A stretch of DNA of 64,000 nt. Source: Salipiger abyssi. Lineage in GTDB: Bacteria > Pseudomonadota > Alphaproteobacteria > Rhodobacterales > Rhodobacteraceae. The stretch's first letter is position 1. Each line of letters starts with the position of its first letter. The notes under the pieces were generated by a model. It worked only from the letters and a program-made list of their open reading frames with translations, was not told where the DNA came from and ran no database searches. The position numbers and the translations under genes are program-made. Positions 1-17,313 of this stretch are shown here, in pieces. Location: NCBI RefSeq assembly GCF_001975705.1, contig NZ_CP015093.1, positions 868,001-932,000 of the forward strand, written 5' to 3'.

Positions 1-27
1 CGGATCGGGTCCGGGGCGCCACCCGGC

Positions 28-2151
28 TTATGCGTATTTCGCCTGGATCTCGTCGGAGATGTTCTGCGGCACCGGATCGTAATGGTCGAACTGCATCGTG
101 AACTGCGCGCGGCCCGAGGACATGGAGCGCAGGGTGTTGATGTAGCCGAACATGTTGGCCAGCGGCACGAAGGCGGCGATTGCCACGGCGTTGCCGCGCG
201 GCTCCTGCCCCGACACCTGCCCGCGACGGGAGGTGAGATCGCCGATGATCGAACCGGTATATTCTTCCGGCGTGATCACCTCGACCTTCATCATCGGCTC
301 GAGCAGCTTGGCGCCGGCCTTGCGCAGACCTTCGCGCATGCACATCCGCGAGGCGATCTCGAAGGCCAGGACCGAGGAGTCCACGTCGTGGAACTTGCCG
401 TCGATCAGCGCGACTTTGAAGTCGATCACCGGGAAGCCCGCGAGCGGACCGGAATCCATCACCGACTTGATGCCTTTTTCCACGCCCGGGATGTATTCCT
501 TGGGCACGGCACCGCCGACGATCTTGCTCTCGAACGAGTAGCCTTCGCCCGGCTCTGTGGGGCTGATGACCAGCTTGACCTCGGCGAACTGACCCGAGCC
601 ACCCGACTGTTTCTTGTGGGTGTAGGTGTGCTCGATCTCGTGACCGATGGTCTCGCGATAGGCCACCTGCGGCGCACCGATGTTCGCCTCGACCTTGAAC
701 TCGCGCTTCAGGCGGTCGACCAGAATGTCGAGGTGAAGTTCGCCCATGCCCTTCATGATGGTCTGACCGGACTCGAGGTCGGTCTCGACGCGGAAGGACG
801 GGTCTTCGGCGGCCAGACGGGCCAGACCCTGGGACATCTTCTCCTGGTCGTTCTTGGTCTTCGGCTCGACCGCGATCTCGATCACCGGATCCGGGAAGGT
901 CATGGTTTCCAGAACCACCGGCGAGTTGGCCGCGCAGAGCGTGTCACCGGTGGTGGTCTCTTTCAGACCGGCCAGCGCGATGATGTCGCCTGCAAAGGCT
1001 TCTTCGATCTCTTCGCGGTTGTTCGAGTGCATCATCATCATACGACCGATGCGCTCTTTCTTGCCCTTGGTCGAGTTCAGGATCGAGTCGCCCTTGTTCA
1101 TCTTGCCCGAATAGATCCGGGTGAAGGTGAGCGAGCCCACGAACGGGTCGTTCATGATCTTGAAGGCGAGGCCCGAGAACGGCTCGTCGTCATTCGCATG
1201 ACGCTCGATGTTCCGGGTTTCGGTCTCGTCGTCCGGCGAGAAGCCCATATAGGGCGGCACGTCGAGCGGACCGGGCAGGAAGTCGACCACGGCGTTGAGC
1301 AGCGGCTGGACGCCCTTGTTCTTGAAGGCGGAGCCACCCAGAACCGGAACGAAGGACAGCGACAGCGTGCCCTTGCGGATCAGGTTCCGCAGGGTGGGGA
1401 TGTCGGGCTCTTCGCCTTCCAGATAGGCTTCCATCGCGTCGTCGTCTTGCTCGACGGCGTGCTCGATCAGGTGCGAACGCCATTCGTCGGCGGTGGCCTT
1501 GAGGTCGTCACGGATCGGACCGCGCACCCAGGAGGCGCCCAGATCTTCGCCCTTCCAGACCCATTCTTCCATGGTCACGAGGTCGACGATGCCTTCGAGC
1601 TGGTCTTCGGCGCCGATCGGGAAGTTGACCGGAACCGGGATCGCGCCGGTGCGGTCCTTGATCATCTTCACGCAGTTGAAGAAGTCGGCACCGATCTTGT
1701 CCATCTTGTTGACGAACACCAGACGCGGAACCTTGTAGCGGTCGGCCTGACGCCACACGGTCTCGGTCTGCGGCTCGACGCCGGCGTTACCGTCCAGCAG
1801 CGCGATGGCACCGTCGAGCACGGCCAGCGAACGCTCGACTTCGATGGTGAAGTCAACGTGGCCGGGAGTGTCGATGATGTTGTAGCGGAACTTGGTGTCC
1901 GAGGTGCCCTCGGCGGTCGGATCTTCCTGCCACTGCCAGAAGGTGGTGGTGGCGGCCGAGGTGATGGTGATCCCGCGTTCCTGCTCCTGCTCCATCCAGT
2001 CCATGGTGGCGGCGCCATCGTGAACTTCACCGATCTTGTGGGACCGGCCGGTGTAGAAGAGGATGCGCTCGGTCGTCGTGGTCTTGCCCGCGTCGATGTG
2101 GGCCATGATCCCGAAGTTGCGGTAGCGCTCCAGCGGATATTCGCGTGCCAT
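28..2151 (-). CDS. fusA: Elongation factor G
   Basis: Translocase GTPase that moves tRNA and mRNA through the ribosome and, with RRF, splits ribosomes for recycling. The 707-residue protein is full length for the family. It shows the P-loop AHIDAGKTT near residue 17, the switch II DTPGH motif, NKMD for guanine recognition, and the later beta-barrel and domain IV regions, including the GQEPRGNA stretch close to the C terminus. It starts with ATG and ends TAA. It is the last visible gene of a leftward rpsL-rpsG-fusA operon, 21 bases behind rpsG. A tuf copy often follows fusA; only 27 bases remain before the window edge, so that cannot be judged here. Confidence 0.99.
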   Translation of the reverse strand: MAREYPLERYRNFGIMAHIDAGKTTTTERILFYTGRSHKIGEVHDGAATMDWMEQEQERGITITSAATTTFWQWQEDPTAEGTSDTKFRYNIIDTPGHVDFTIEVERSLAVLDGAIALLDGNAGVEPQTETVWRQADRYKVPRLVFVNKMDKIGADFFNCVKMIKDRTGAIPVPVNFPIGAEDQLEGIVDLVTMEEWVWKGEDLGASWVRGPIRDDLKATADEWRSHLIEHAVEQDDDAMEAYLEGEEPDIPTLRNLIRKGTLSLSFVPVLGGSAFKNKGVQPLLNAVVDFLPGPLDVPPYMGFSPDDETETRNIERHANDDEPFSGLAFKIMNDPFVGSLTFTRIYSGKMNKGDSILNSTKGKKERIGRMMMMHSNNREEIEEAFAGDIIALAGLKETTTGDTLCAANSPVVLETMTFPDPVIEIAVEPKTKNDQEKMSQGLARLAAEDPSFRVETDLESGQTIMKGMGELHLDILVDRLKREFKVEANIGAPQVAYRETIGHEIEHTYTHKKQSGGSGQFAEVKLVISPTEPGEGYSFESKIVGGAVPKEYIPGVEKGIKSVMDSGPLAGFPVIDFKVALIDGKFHDVDSSVLAFEIASRMCMREGLRKAGAKLLEPMMKVEVITPEEYTGSIIGDLTSRRGQVSGQEPRGNAVAIAAFVPLANMFGYINTLRSMSSGRAQFTMQFDHYDPVPQNISDEIQAKYA

Positions 2152-2172
2152 GATGGACTGCCTTTCCCGGGT

Positions 2173-2655
<483 letters not shown>

Positions 2656-3027
2656 TTATTTCGGACGCTTCGCGCCGTACTTGGAGCGACGCTGCTTCCG
2701 GTCTTTGACGCCCTGGGTATCCAGCACACCGCGCAGGATGTGGTAACGCACACCGGGAAGGTCTTTCACACGGCCGCCACGGATGAGCACAACCGAGTGC
2801 TCTTGCAGGTTGTGGCTTTCGCCCGGGATGTAGCTGATCACCTCGAAGCCGTTGGTCAGGCGCACCTTGGCGACCTTCCGCATTGCGGAGTTCGGCTTTT
2901 TCGGCGTCGTGGTGTAGACGCGGGTGCAGACGCCGCGCTTCTGCGGGCATTGCTCCAGGTGCTGCGACTTCGAGCGTTTGATTTTCGGCTGCCGCGGCTT
3001 GCGGATCAGCTGCTGGATCGTGGGCAT
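2656..3027 (-). CDS. rpsL: Small ribosomal subunit protein uS12
   Basis: Decoding-centre protein of the 30S subunit, 123 residues from the start [13 protein letters not shown]. The frame is open 13 codons further upstream, but the family start and the purine-rich GGAAGAGACC stretch just before this ATG favour 3027. The two lysines that decide streptomycin sensitivity are present in TTPKKPNSA and [13 protein letters not shown], so the protein looks wild type for that trait. First gene of rpsL-rpsG-fusA. It is normally directly downstream of rpoC; here about 2.8 kb of unrelated genes separate them. Confidence 0.99.
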   Translation of the reverse strand: MPTIQQLIRKPRQPKIKRSKSQHLEQCPQKRGVCTRVYTTTPKKPNSAMRKVAKVRLTNGFEVISYIPGESHNLQEHSVVLIRGGRVKDLPGVRYHILRGVLDTQGVKDRKQRRSKYGAKRPK

Positions 3028-3293
3028 ATGGGTCTCTTCCCCGTGTTTCTCACATATGTGCTGCACGGGGCGTCCCGTGCGGGTTCATCATTCAAGGCGC
3101 CCTGCGCGTCCGCAGGTCACCAGCGACGCGCCCTCCCCGGATAGTCAGGGACGACGCAAAGCACCGCATGCGTTCCCGGCAAGGAACGACGCGGTGGGTG
3201 TCCAGAGGATCGGGGCATCTTTCGGCCCGGATCGTGACCGCTTCAGTGCTGTAAAATGCGCCGGAGACACAAAGCCCCCTGCGAATTGAGGCG

Positions 3294-3322
3294 CGTATAG
3301 GGGGAGTCGCGGGGCTTGTCAA
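3294..3322 (-). promoter_or_regulatory. Probable sigma-70 promoter of the str operon
   Basis: On the minus strand there is a perfect -35 TTGACA (3317-3322), a 17-base spacer and a -10 TATACG (3294-3299). Transcription would begin near 3287 and leave a leader of about 260 nt before rpsL at 3027. That leader (3028-3286) contains no convincing gene; it is the likely place for str operon leader control. The match was read by eye and the start site is inferred. Confidence 0.75.
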
Positions 3323-3396
3323 CATAAGCCGCGTCTTGTCAGGGCAAAGCGGCAATGCGATGCAGATACTGTGCTTGTTTCAGAGGAGACGCGGCA

Positions 3397-4197
3397 ATGC
3401 AAGTGATCGGGTTCTGCCGGTTTTCCTATCCCGCCGAGGGCGGCTTCCAGGTCGAACATGACGATACCGGCAGCCGCGAGGCCTATCTCTACGCGCCGGC
3501 ACGCATGGAAGAGCGGTTCCGGCATTTCGAGGCGATCTGCCTGCCGGGGCTGAAAGCGCAGACCGATCCGGACTTCACCTTTCTCATCCTGGTCGGGACC
3601 TCCCTGCCCGACGACTACCGCGCCCGGCTGGAGGCGCTGATTGCCGATTTCCCGCAGGCCCGCATCGTCGCACGCCCCCCCGGCCCGCATCGCGCCGTCT
3701 GTCAGGAGGCGATCAACGCCGCCCGCGACATGGCGCAGCCCTGCCTGCAATTCCGCCATGACGACGACGACGCGGTGGCGGTGGATTTCGTCGACACGCT
3801 GCGCGAGGCGGCGCTGGATGTCTCTGCCCTGCGCGCCAAGCACCGGCTGGTGGGGCTCGACTGGAACCGCGGCTATGTCGCGCGCCCGGATGCGGAGGGC
3901 ATTTGCGGCGAGGAGACCGTGACGCCGTTCTGGGGGGTGGCGCAGGCCATGGCGGTGAAACCGGGCGTGAAACAGAGCATCATGAATTTCGGCCACAACA
4001 AGATTCTGCGCTTCATGCCGACGGTGAGCTTCACCGACAGCCTCATGTATGTGCGCGGCCATAACGACCACAACGACTCGCGCCAGAAGAAACATGTAAA
4101 GCCGGTCGCCCTGCCCCGGCTCGATGCCGCGGGCGAGGCACTGTTCCGCGACCGCTTTGCCATCGACGCGGATCGGGTGCGCGAGGTCTTTGACTGA
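3397..4197 (+). CDS. Putative rhamnosyltransferase-like glycosyltransferase
   Basis: A 266-residue cytosolic protein with no signal peptide or membrane segment. It resembles the putative rhamnosyl transferase family: N-terminal MQVIGFCRFSYP, a central block (FEAICLPGLKAQTDPDFTFLILVGTSLP) that matches the sugar-nucleotide binding half, and an acidic HDDDDAVAVDF stretch around residues 125-135 that probably carries the metal/nucleotide DxD function. The ATG at 3397 follows a good GAGGAG ribosome site; an earlier in-frame ATG at 3355 lacks one. It stands alone on the plus strand between rpsL and the AraC gene. The acceptor, presumably a surface glycan or lipid, is unknown. Confidence 0.7.
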   Translation: MQVIGFCRFSYPAEGGFQVEHDDTGSREAYLYAPARMEERFRHFEAICLPGLKAQTDPDFTFLILVGTSLPDDYRARLEALIADFPQARIVARPPGPHRAVCQEAINAARDMAQPCLQFRHDDDDAVAVDFVDTLREAALDVSALRAKHRLVGLDWNRGYVARPDAEGICGEETVTPFWGVAQAMAVKPGVKQSIMNFGHNKILRFMPTVSFTDSLMYVRGHNDHNDSRQKKHVKPVALPRLDAAGEALFRDRFAIDADRVREVFD

Positions 4198-4293
4198 GAG
4201 GCCGTTCTCTACGGCATGGCCTGACGTCCCCTTCAGCAACGGCCGCTGTGCGGGACAAAGCAGATGCTGGAAGCAAACAAGCCGAGGTCAGCT

Positions 4294-5175
4294 TTAGGCG
4301 CTTTCTAGCATACGTCGCCAGCGCCCGGGCGCGATGCCAAAAGTTGCCTTGAAGCGACGTGTCATATGGGCTTGATCACTGAAACCGGCATTGAGTGCTG
4401 CTTCGGCCAAGCCCGAGCCAGCCGAGATTTCTGCGCGGACACGATCAAGGCGGCGCATTGTCAGATAGCGATACGGACTCGTTCCATAGGCTTTGCGAAA
4501 CTGGCGAGTAAGCGTGTATCGGTCCAGGTCGGTCACGGCTTCCAGTTCATCCGATCCCACCGTAAGAGCGAAATTCGCATCGAGATATTCGCGCGCTGAG
4601 CGAACAGCTGGAAGGTCGGGCAAGAATTTCACAGGCCGGCTAATTGAGGCGTCATTGGACGTCAGGCCATCTGCCAAAAGCGTCACGATTTCGGCGAGGG
4701 CAACCGGCTCCAGCACTGAATCCATAAATGAAAATGCAGTGTGGATGGCGTGCAGCAGGCTCGGGTCACTGAGCACAGCGTCCTTTACGAAAGGCAGCGC
4801 TCTTACTGCCGGATCGAGGGCCTCTCGCAGTAGAGACGGCTCGATATAGAGCATCTGGTAGTGAAAGCCCTCGCTTGTACCAGCTTCTCCGTCATGAACC
4901 TCGTCAGGATGCAAGACAATGATTTGCCCCGACACGCTGTCCGATCGAACACCGCGATAATCGAAGCTCTGAACCCCGTGGATCGTATGGCCTATCGAGT
5001 AGGTGTCATGCCGATGTGGCGCATATGCTTCGCCGGAGAAGAAGGCTTCGATGCGTTGGATGCCCGTCTGCCACGGGGCAGTCCGCACCCAGTCGGACGC
5101 GCACGAACGTTCAAGACCGGGCGTCAGGTTTCGTGCTCTGTCAGCTGAGGCTCCGGGTTTAGCTGACACGAACAT
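4294..5175 (-). CDS. AraC-family transcriptional regulator
   Basis: A 293-residue regulator. The N-terminal half is a cupin-type sensing domain (HRHDTYSIGHTIHG near residues 58-71, then LHPDEVHDGEAG). The C-terminal 100 residues form the paired helix-turn-helix domain, with DRYTLTRQFRKAYGTSPYRYL followed by SGLAEAALNAGFSDQAHMTRRFKATFGIAPGRWR, split here only for quotation. It is divergent from the small cupin gene that starts 81 bases away, which is therefore its most likely target. Base composition is visibly less GC-rich than the flanking ribosomal genes, consistent with acquisition. The ligand is unknown. Confidence 0.9.
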   Translation of the reverse strand: MFVSAKPGASADRARNLTPGLERSCASDWVRTAPWQTGIQRIEAFFSGEAYAPHRHDTYSIGHTIHGVQSFDYRGVRSDSVSGQIIVLHPDEVHDGEAGTSEGFHYQMLYIEPSLLREALDPAVRALPFVKDAVLSDPSLLHAIHTAFSFMDSVLEPVALAEIVTLLADGLTSNDASISRPVKFLPDLPAVRSAREYLDANFALTVGSDELEAVTDLDRYTLTRQFRKAYGTSPYRYLTMRRLDRVRAEISAGSGLAEAALNAGFSDQAHMTRRFKATFGIAPGRWRRMLESA

Positions 5176-5256
5176 CTCCTTTCAGCTCGCTCGCGCCCGA
5201 ACTGAAACGCGAACCAGTCACTCGGCTGGCTTCCATACACAACAGGCCATCGCAAA

Positions 5257-5613
5257 ATGAAATCGGTAAACCTCGACGAAAAACTCGGTCAGTTCACCAG
5301 CCACTGGGACCCTCATGTGGTCGCAGAGTACAACAATAACGAGATCATGGTTGTCAAGTTCGTGGGTGAATACCCATTCCACAAGCACGATACGACGGAC
5401 GACTTTTTCTATGTGCTGGAAGGTGAACTGAAGATGGACATCGAGGGCGAGACAGCGCGCACCGTGAGAGCCGGCGAGCTATTTGTCGTCCCTAAGGGGG
5501 TGGTGCATCGGCCGCGGGCCGAGAAAGAGGTGAAGGTTCTTCTTATCGAACCCAAAGGAGAACCGAACTCTGGCGATTCTGATCGGGAGCCGTCCCCGAA
5601 ACCACGAATTTGA
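5257..5613 (+). CDS. Small cupin-domain protein
   Basis: A 118-residue single-domain cupin. Motif 1 is visible as FHKHDTTDDFFYVLEGEL (two metal-ligand histidines, but Asp rather than the common Glu in the third position) and motif 2 as GELFVVPKGVVHRP (the last metal-ligand histidine). The C-terminal 15 residues are polar and probably disordered. Enzymatic role is not known; small cupins of this type are metal-binding isomerases, dioxygenases or sensors. It is divergent from an AraC regulator and ends before a bidirectional terminator shared with rpoC. Like the AraC gene, it has lower GC than its surroundings. Confidence 0.8.
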   Translation: MKSVNLDEKLGQFTSHWDPHVVAEYNNNEIMVVKFVGEYPFHKHDTTDDFFYVLEGELKMDIEGETARTVRAGELFVVPKGVVHRPRAEKEVKVLLIEPKGEPNSGDSDREPSPKPRI

Positions 5614-5749
5614 TGGGCGGCTGCCGGCAATGAGCGGACGTCGGACGTTGCCGCAGCATCCAACAAAATGGGCTCGGAGCGGTCGTTCAGGAACAAACCG
5701 GATAGCCGCAGTCCACCGCACACCGCTGATCAAATGCCTCACACGAAAA

Positions 5750-5773
5750 AACCCCCGCATTTCTGCGGGGGTT
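5750..5773. terminator. Bidirectional rho-independent terminator
   Basis: A 10-base-pair stem (AACCCCCGCA / TGCGGGGGTT) closes a 4-base loop. T-rich tracts follow on both strands (TTTTCTGTTTT on plus, a T6 run on minus). It serves rpoC on the minus strand and the cupin gene on the plus strand. The 136 bases between the cupin stop and this hairpin show no gene. Confidence 0.9.
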
Positions 5774-5798
5774 TTCTGTTTTCGCTTGCCGGAAACGC

Positions 5799-10055
<4,257 letters not shown>

Positions 10056-10093
10056 GTCAAAACCTTTGCGTCATGGCTGCGTTGGGGGGAGCG

Positions 10094-10150
10094 CCCAGGA
10101 TTTTTCGTACGAAAATCCTGGGCCGAAGAATTTTCGACGAAAATTCTTCG
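10094..10150. repeat. Pair of palindromes between rpoB and rpoC
   Basis: Two adjacent hairpin-forming palindromes fill the rpoB-rpoC gap. The first (10094-10122) is CCCAGGATTTT around a TCGTACG core with the mirror AAAATCCTGGG. The second (10123-10150) pairs CGAAGAATTTTCG with its mirror. The core TTTTCGTACGAAAA reappears at 46858-46891, so this looks like a dispersed intergenic repeat rather than an rpoBC-specific site. In the transcript both would fold between the two cistrons. Confidence 0.7.
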
Positions 10151-14287
<4,137 letters not shown>

Positions 14288-14428
14288 AGGTCTGTTCACC
14301 TTTTCAGCTTCTCACCGGACGCGCATGCTGTCGGGCACCAGCGGCACATCCATCCGAGACGACAATTGTTCCGATCCATTCCTGGCCCCTGTCCCACCAA
14401 GGGCCTCCCGATCCTGGAACCTGCCTTA

Positions 14429-14450
14429 GAAAAGCCCTTGCGCGAAGGGC
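14429..14450 (-). terminator. Attenuator-like hairpin between rplL and rpoB
   Basis: On the minus strand GCCCTT and AAGGGC pair around CGCGC (14434-14450) and are followed by TTTTC. The U-run is short, so partial termination is expected. The position matches the known attenuator that lowers rpoBC relative to rplJL transcription in E. coli. The rest of the 269-base gap (14288-14556) shows another GC-rich inverted repeat near 14475-14505 and no gene. Confidence 0.6.
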
Positions 14451-14556
14451 CTCTCTGAGACGGGTTCGGCTGGGCCCGGGAGAGCCCGGACCCAGCCTTG
14501 TAAGGTCAGCGCGCCGGGGCGATCCCGGCGCCGTGACAGTTCCGGGGGAACCGCAC

Positions 14557-14937
14557 TTACTTGAGCTCGATTTCCGCGCCTGCTTCTTCGAGCTTTTTCT
14601 TGATCTCTTCGGCTTCGTCCTTGGAGACGCCTTCTTTGACAGCCTTGCCGCCGGCTTCCACCAGCTCTTTGGCTTCTTTCAGGCCCAGGCCGGTGATGCC
14701 GCGGACTTCCTTGATCACGTTGATCTTCTTGTCGCCAGCCGACTTGAGGATCACGTCGAATTCGGTTTTTTCCTCTTCAGCGGCGGCTTCGCCACCGGCT
14801 GCCGGGCCAGCCATCATGACCGCGCCGCCAGCGGCGGGCTCGATGCCGTACTCGTCTTTGAGGATGGTTTTCAGTTCCTGGGCTTCGAGCAGCGTCAGAC
14901 CGACGATTTGCTCTGCAAGTGCTTTAAGATCAGCCAT
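14557..14937 (-). CDS. rplL: Large ribosomal subunit protein bL12 (L7/L12)
   Basis: Stalk protein that recruits translational GTPases, 126 residues. The N-terminal dimerisation helix ([19 protein letters not shown]) is followed by an Ala/Gly/Glu hinge near residues 35-55. The C-terminal domain carries the factor-binding [18 protein letters not shown] stretch. It starts with ATG at 14937, 74 bases behind rplJ, in the usual rplJ-rplL pair. Dimers bind the C-terminal helix of L10, whose gene here contains an unusual tandem repeat. Confidence 0.99.
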   Translation of the reverse strand: MADLKALAEQIVGLTLLEAQELKTILKDEYGIEPAAGGAVMMAGPAAGGEAAAEEEKTEFDVILKSAGDKKINVIKEVRGITGLGLKEAKELVEAGGKAVKEGVSKDEAEEIKKKLEEAGAEIELK

Positions 14938-15011
14938 TTTGCGTTTTCCGTTTCTCTAGATGTGTTCCAACGTGCGGGTTTGCAACCCCACGAGTGTCTC
15001 TTGACTGCGCG

Positions 15012-15530
15012 TTACGCCGCCTCGGCCTTTTCCTCGATGGTGGAAAGGATGGAGGCGATGTTCGAAGCAGGGGCGCCAATCGCACCGGCGATGTTCGAAG
15101 CGGGTGCGCCGATACAGCCGGCGATGGAAGCGATGAGCTCCTCGCGCGACGGCATTTTCGACACGGCCTCGACACCGGCCCGGTCCAGAGCCGCACCACC
15201 CATCGTCCCGCCAAGGATTTCGAACTTCTTGTTGTCCTTGGCGAAATCCTCGACCACCTTGGCGGCTGCCACGGGGTCTTCGGAGAAGGTGAGAACGGTC
15301 ATGCCCTCGAGATATTGCGCGATGCTCTCGCTCGGCGTTCCCTCAAGGGCGATCTTGGCGAGCCTGTTCTTGGCGACGCGAACCGAAGTCTCGGCCGCGC
15401 TCGCGCGCGCCCGCAGGTCCGTCATCTCGGCAACCGTGAGACCCTCGTAGCGGGATACCACCACGACGCCAGAGCTTTCGAAGATCTGGCCGAGTTCCTC
15501 GACCACTTTCTCTTTCTGGGCTCTATCCAC
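15012..15530 (-). CDS. rplJ: Large ribosomal subunit protein uL10
   Basis: Base of the ribosomal stalk; binds 23S rRNA with its N-terminal domain and L7/L12 dimers with its C-terminal helix. The open frame runs upstream, but the family start [17 protein letters not shown] corresponds to a GTG at 15530 with GGAG seven bases before it, giving 172 residues. The rRNA-binding part includes [18 protein letters not shown] and AKNRLAK. The C terminus contains two near-identical 11-residue units ([22 protein letters not shown]). Transcribed from its own promoter with a leader of about 217 nt, the usual site of L10 autoregulation. Confidence 0.98.
   Translation of the reverse strand: MDRAQKEKVVEELGQIFESSGVVVVSRYEGLTVAEMTDLRARASAAETSVRVAKNRLAKIALEGTPSESIAQYLEGMTVLTFSEDPVAAAKVVEDFAKDNKKFEILGGTMGGAALDRAGVEAVSKMPSREELIASIAGCIGAPASNIAGAIGAPASNIASILSTIEEKAEAA
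15055..15120 (-). repeat. 33-base tandem repeat inside rplJ
   Basis: Two direct copies of 33 bases (15055-15087 and 15088-15120) differ at only a few positions, and a partial third copy (GCGATGG) follows. They encode two 11-residue segments with the shared core IGAPASNIA in the C-terminal L7/L12-binding helix of L10. Confidence 0.85.
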
Positions 15531-15747
15531 AGTTTCACTCCAGTTGTGGAGGGGCGACCCCTCCGGCTCGGTTCTGTCCGGGCAAGCCCGGACGACAAGG
15601 TCCGATCGGGTCGTCGCATCGCGTCGCCGGAACACATAGGTCCGGAACGTATGTCTCTTCCCGTCTCGGGCAGGAATTACAGGATTGCTCCAACCCACCG
15701 TCTCGGACGAATGAGAGGGTCGCCACGAATCACGCGGAAACCCTCAG
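15531..15747 (-). promoter_or_regulatory. Candidate L10 leader of rplJL-rpoBC
   Basis: Untranslated stretch of about 217 nt between the predicted transcription start near 15747 and the rplJ GTG. In many bacteria this leader binds the L10-(L7/L12) complex and represses translation. Repeated short GC-rich segments (for example the two CCGTCTCGG boxes near 15661 and 15700) could pair with alternative partners, but I did not derive a full fold. The call rests on position and length. Confidence 0.4.
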
Positions 15748-15753
15748 GGGGTC

Positions 15754-15782
15754 CGGATACCGGCTTTTGGGCGCTGTGCCAA
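15754..15782 (-). promoter_or_regulatory. Probable promoter of rplJL-rpoBC
   Basis: Minus-strand -35 TTGGCA (15777-15782), 17-base spacer, -10 TATCCG (15754-15759). It lies after the rplA terminator, which fits separate transcription of rplJL-rpoBC from rplKA. Read by eye; not tested. Confidence 0.6.
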
Positions 15783-15935
15783 GCCCGGATACGATCACGG
15801 GCGCGGGCACCGGCTGGAAATACCTCGCACGAGTGTCGCAGATCGCGGCGAGTCCGTCCACTTGCATCGCCAGGGCTGTCACAAAACCGCTCATACCGGC
15901 GAGGCAAACACGCCGCTCAATGCAAAAAGCCAATG

Positions 15936-15965
15936 CAAAAAGGGCGGACCCGCAGGCCCGCCCTT
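15936..15965 (-). terminator. Terminator after rplA
   Basis: AAGGGCGG (15940-15947) pairs with CCGCCCTT (15958-15965) around a GC-rich loop. On the minus strand the hairpin is followed by TTTTTGC. It begins about 25 bases after the rplA stop and ends the rplKA unit. The stretch 15783-15935 shows no gene. Confidence 0.8.
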
Positions 15966-15989
15966 CCCAAAATCACTGATCGCAGAGGA

Positions 15990-16688
15990 TCACTCGGTCG
16001 CGGCGTTGGCCACGTCGACAGTCACGCCCGGGCCCATGGTGGAGCTGAGCGAGATCTTCTGCATATAGGTGCCCTTGGCGCCAGCCGGCTTGGCCTTGGC
16101 AACCGCGCTGACGAAGGCGCGGACGTTCTCGACCAGCTTGGCTTCGTCGAAGGAGGCTTTGCCGACGCCGGCATGGACCACACCGCCCTTTTCAGCGCGG
16201 AACTGGACCTGACCGCCCTTGGCGTCCTTGACGGCCTGAGCGACATCCATGGTCACCGTGCCGACCTTGGGGTTCGGCATCAGGTTGCGCGGGCCGAGCA
16301 CTTTGCCCAGACGACCGACGATCGGCATCATGTCCGGGGTCGCGATGCAGCGGTCGAACTCGATGGTGCCGCCCTGGATGGTTTCCATCAGGTCTTCGGC
16401 GCCCACGATGTCGGCCCCTGCGGCCTGAGCTTCCTCGGCCTTCGGGCCACGGGCGAACACGGCGACGCGCATGGTCTTGCCGGTGCCGTTCGGCAGGCCG
16501 ATCACGCCACGGACCATCTGGTCGGCGTGACGGGTGTCGACACCCAGGTTCATCGCGATCTCTACGGTTTCGTCGAACTTGGCGCTGGCCGACGACTTGA
16601 CGAGCGCAACGGCTTCCTCGACGGTCAGGTTTTCCTTGCCGACAAAGGCTTCGCGGACGGCGCGGGTACGTTTTCCGAGCTTTGCCAT
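15990..16688 (-). CDS. rplA: Large ribosomal subunit protein uL1
   Basis: L1-stalk protein that contacts 23S rRNA and helps release E-site tRNA, 232 residues, the normal length. It begins [15 protein letters not shown] and contains the conserved block [15 protein letters not shown] and the C-terminal [18 protein letters not shown]. Its ATG is one base from the rplK stop, so translation is coupled. In E. coli L1 represses its own operon by binding mRNA near the rplK start; that site was not identified here. Confidence 0.99.
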   Translation of the reverse strand: MAKLGKRTRAVREAFVGKENLTVEEAVALVKSSASAKFDETVEIAMNLGVDTRHADQMVRGVIGLPNGTGKTMRVAVFARGPKAEEAQAAGADIVGAEDLMETIQGGTIEFDRCIATPDMMPIVGRLGKVLGPRNLMPNPKVGTVTMDVAQAVKDAKGGQVQFRAEKGGVVHAGVGKASFDEAKLVENVRAFVSAVAKAKPAGAKGTYMQKISLSSTMGPGVTVDVANAATE

Positions 16689-16689
16689 C

Positions 16690-17139
16690 TTACTTCACCT
16701 CGATGCCCATGGACTTGGCGGAGCCAAGGATGATCTGCATTGCCGCTTCGACGTCGTTCGCGCTGAGGTCCTTCATCTTGGCCTCGGCGATCTCGCGCAC
16801 CTGCTTGGTGGTCACGGTGGCAACGGTCTCGCGACCGGGGTTCTCAGCACCGCGCGGGCGGTTCCGCTTGCCCACGGGCTTCAGACCGGCAGCCTTCTTC
16901 AGGTAGTAAGACGCGGGCGGCGTCTTGATGTCCATGGTGAAGGACTTGTCCTGATAGTAGGTGATCACGGTCGGGCACGGCGCGCCGGGCTCCATTTCCT
17001 GCGTCTTGGCGTTGAACGCCTTGCAGAATTCCATGATGTTGATGCCGCGCTGACCCAGGGCGGGGCCCACGGGCGGCGAGGGGTTGGCTTTGCCTGCAGG
17101 GATCTGCAGCTTCATCTTGCCGGCGAGCTTCTTGGCCAT
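16690..17139 (-). CDS. rplK: Large ribosomal subunit protein uL11
   Basis: GTPase-centre protein at the base of the stalk, 149 residues (family about 142-150). The N-terminal domain carries the proline-rich switch [20 protein letters not shown]. The C-terminal rRNA-binding domain ends [12 protein letters not shown]. First gene of rplKA. It starts with ATG at 17139, after a leader of about 130 nt from a promoter just beyond the upstream glycosylase-like gene. Confidence 0.99.
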   Translation of the reverse strand: MAKKLAGKMKLQIPAGKANPSPPVGPALGQRGINIMEFCKAFNAKTQEMEPGAPCPTVITYYQDKSFTMDIKTPPASYYLKKAAGLKPVGKRNRPRGAENPGRETVATVTTKQVREIAEAKMKDLSANDVEAAMQIILGSAKSMGIEVK

Positions 17140-17278
17140 CGGCGAATCTCCTGTTCCATCTTCCCTGACGACGCGTCGCCGGGATGTTCATGTGGCGTGG
17201 TCTGGTCCGGACATCGCGATGCCCTCGCCTCCCACGAACGCGACACCCCCGACTCGCATCGGAAGGCCACGAGCGCGC

Positions 17279-17307
17279 CCTTTACCGCGCATGGCGCAAC
17301 TTGGCAA
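17279..17307 (-). promoter_or_regulatory. Probable promoter of rplKA
   Basis: Minus-strand -35 TTGCCA (17302-17307), 17-base spacer, -10 TAAAGG (17279-17284), just after the stop of the YcaQ-like gene. It explains how rplKA can be expressed although nusG transcription is terminated upstream. Read by eye. Confidence 0.6.
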
Positions 17308-17313
17308 GGCGCG

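Noticed and set aside
15677..15933. Short leftward frames in the rplA-rplJ gap
   Set aside because: They overlap the rplJ promoter and leader, lack ribosome sites and resemble nothing.
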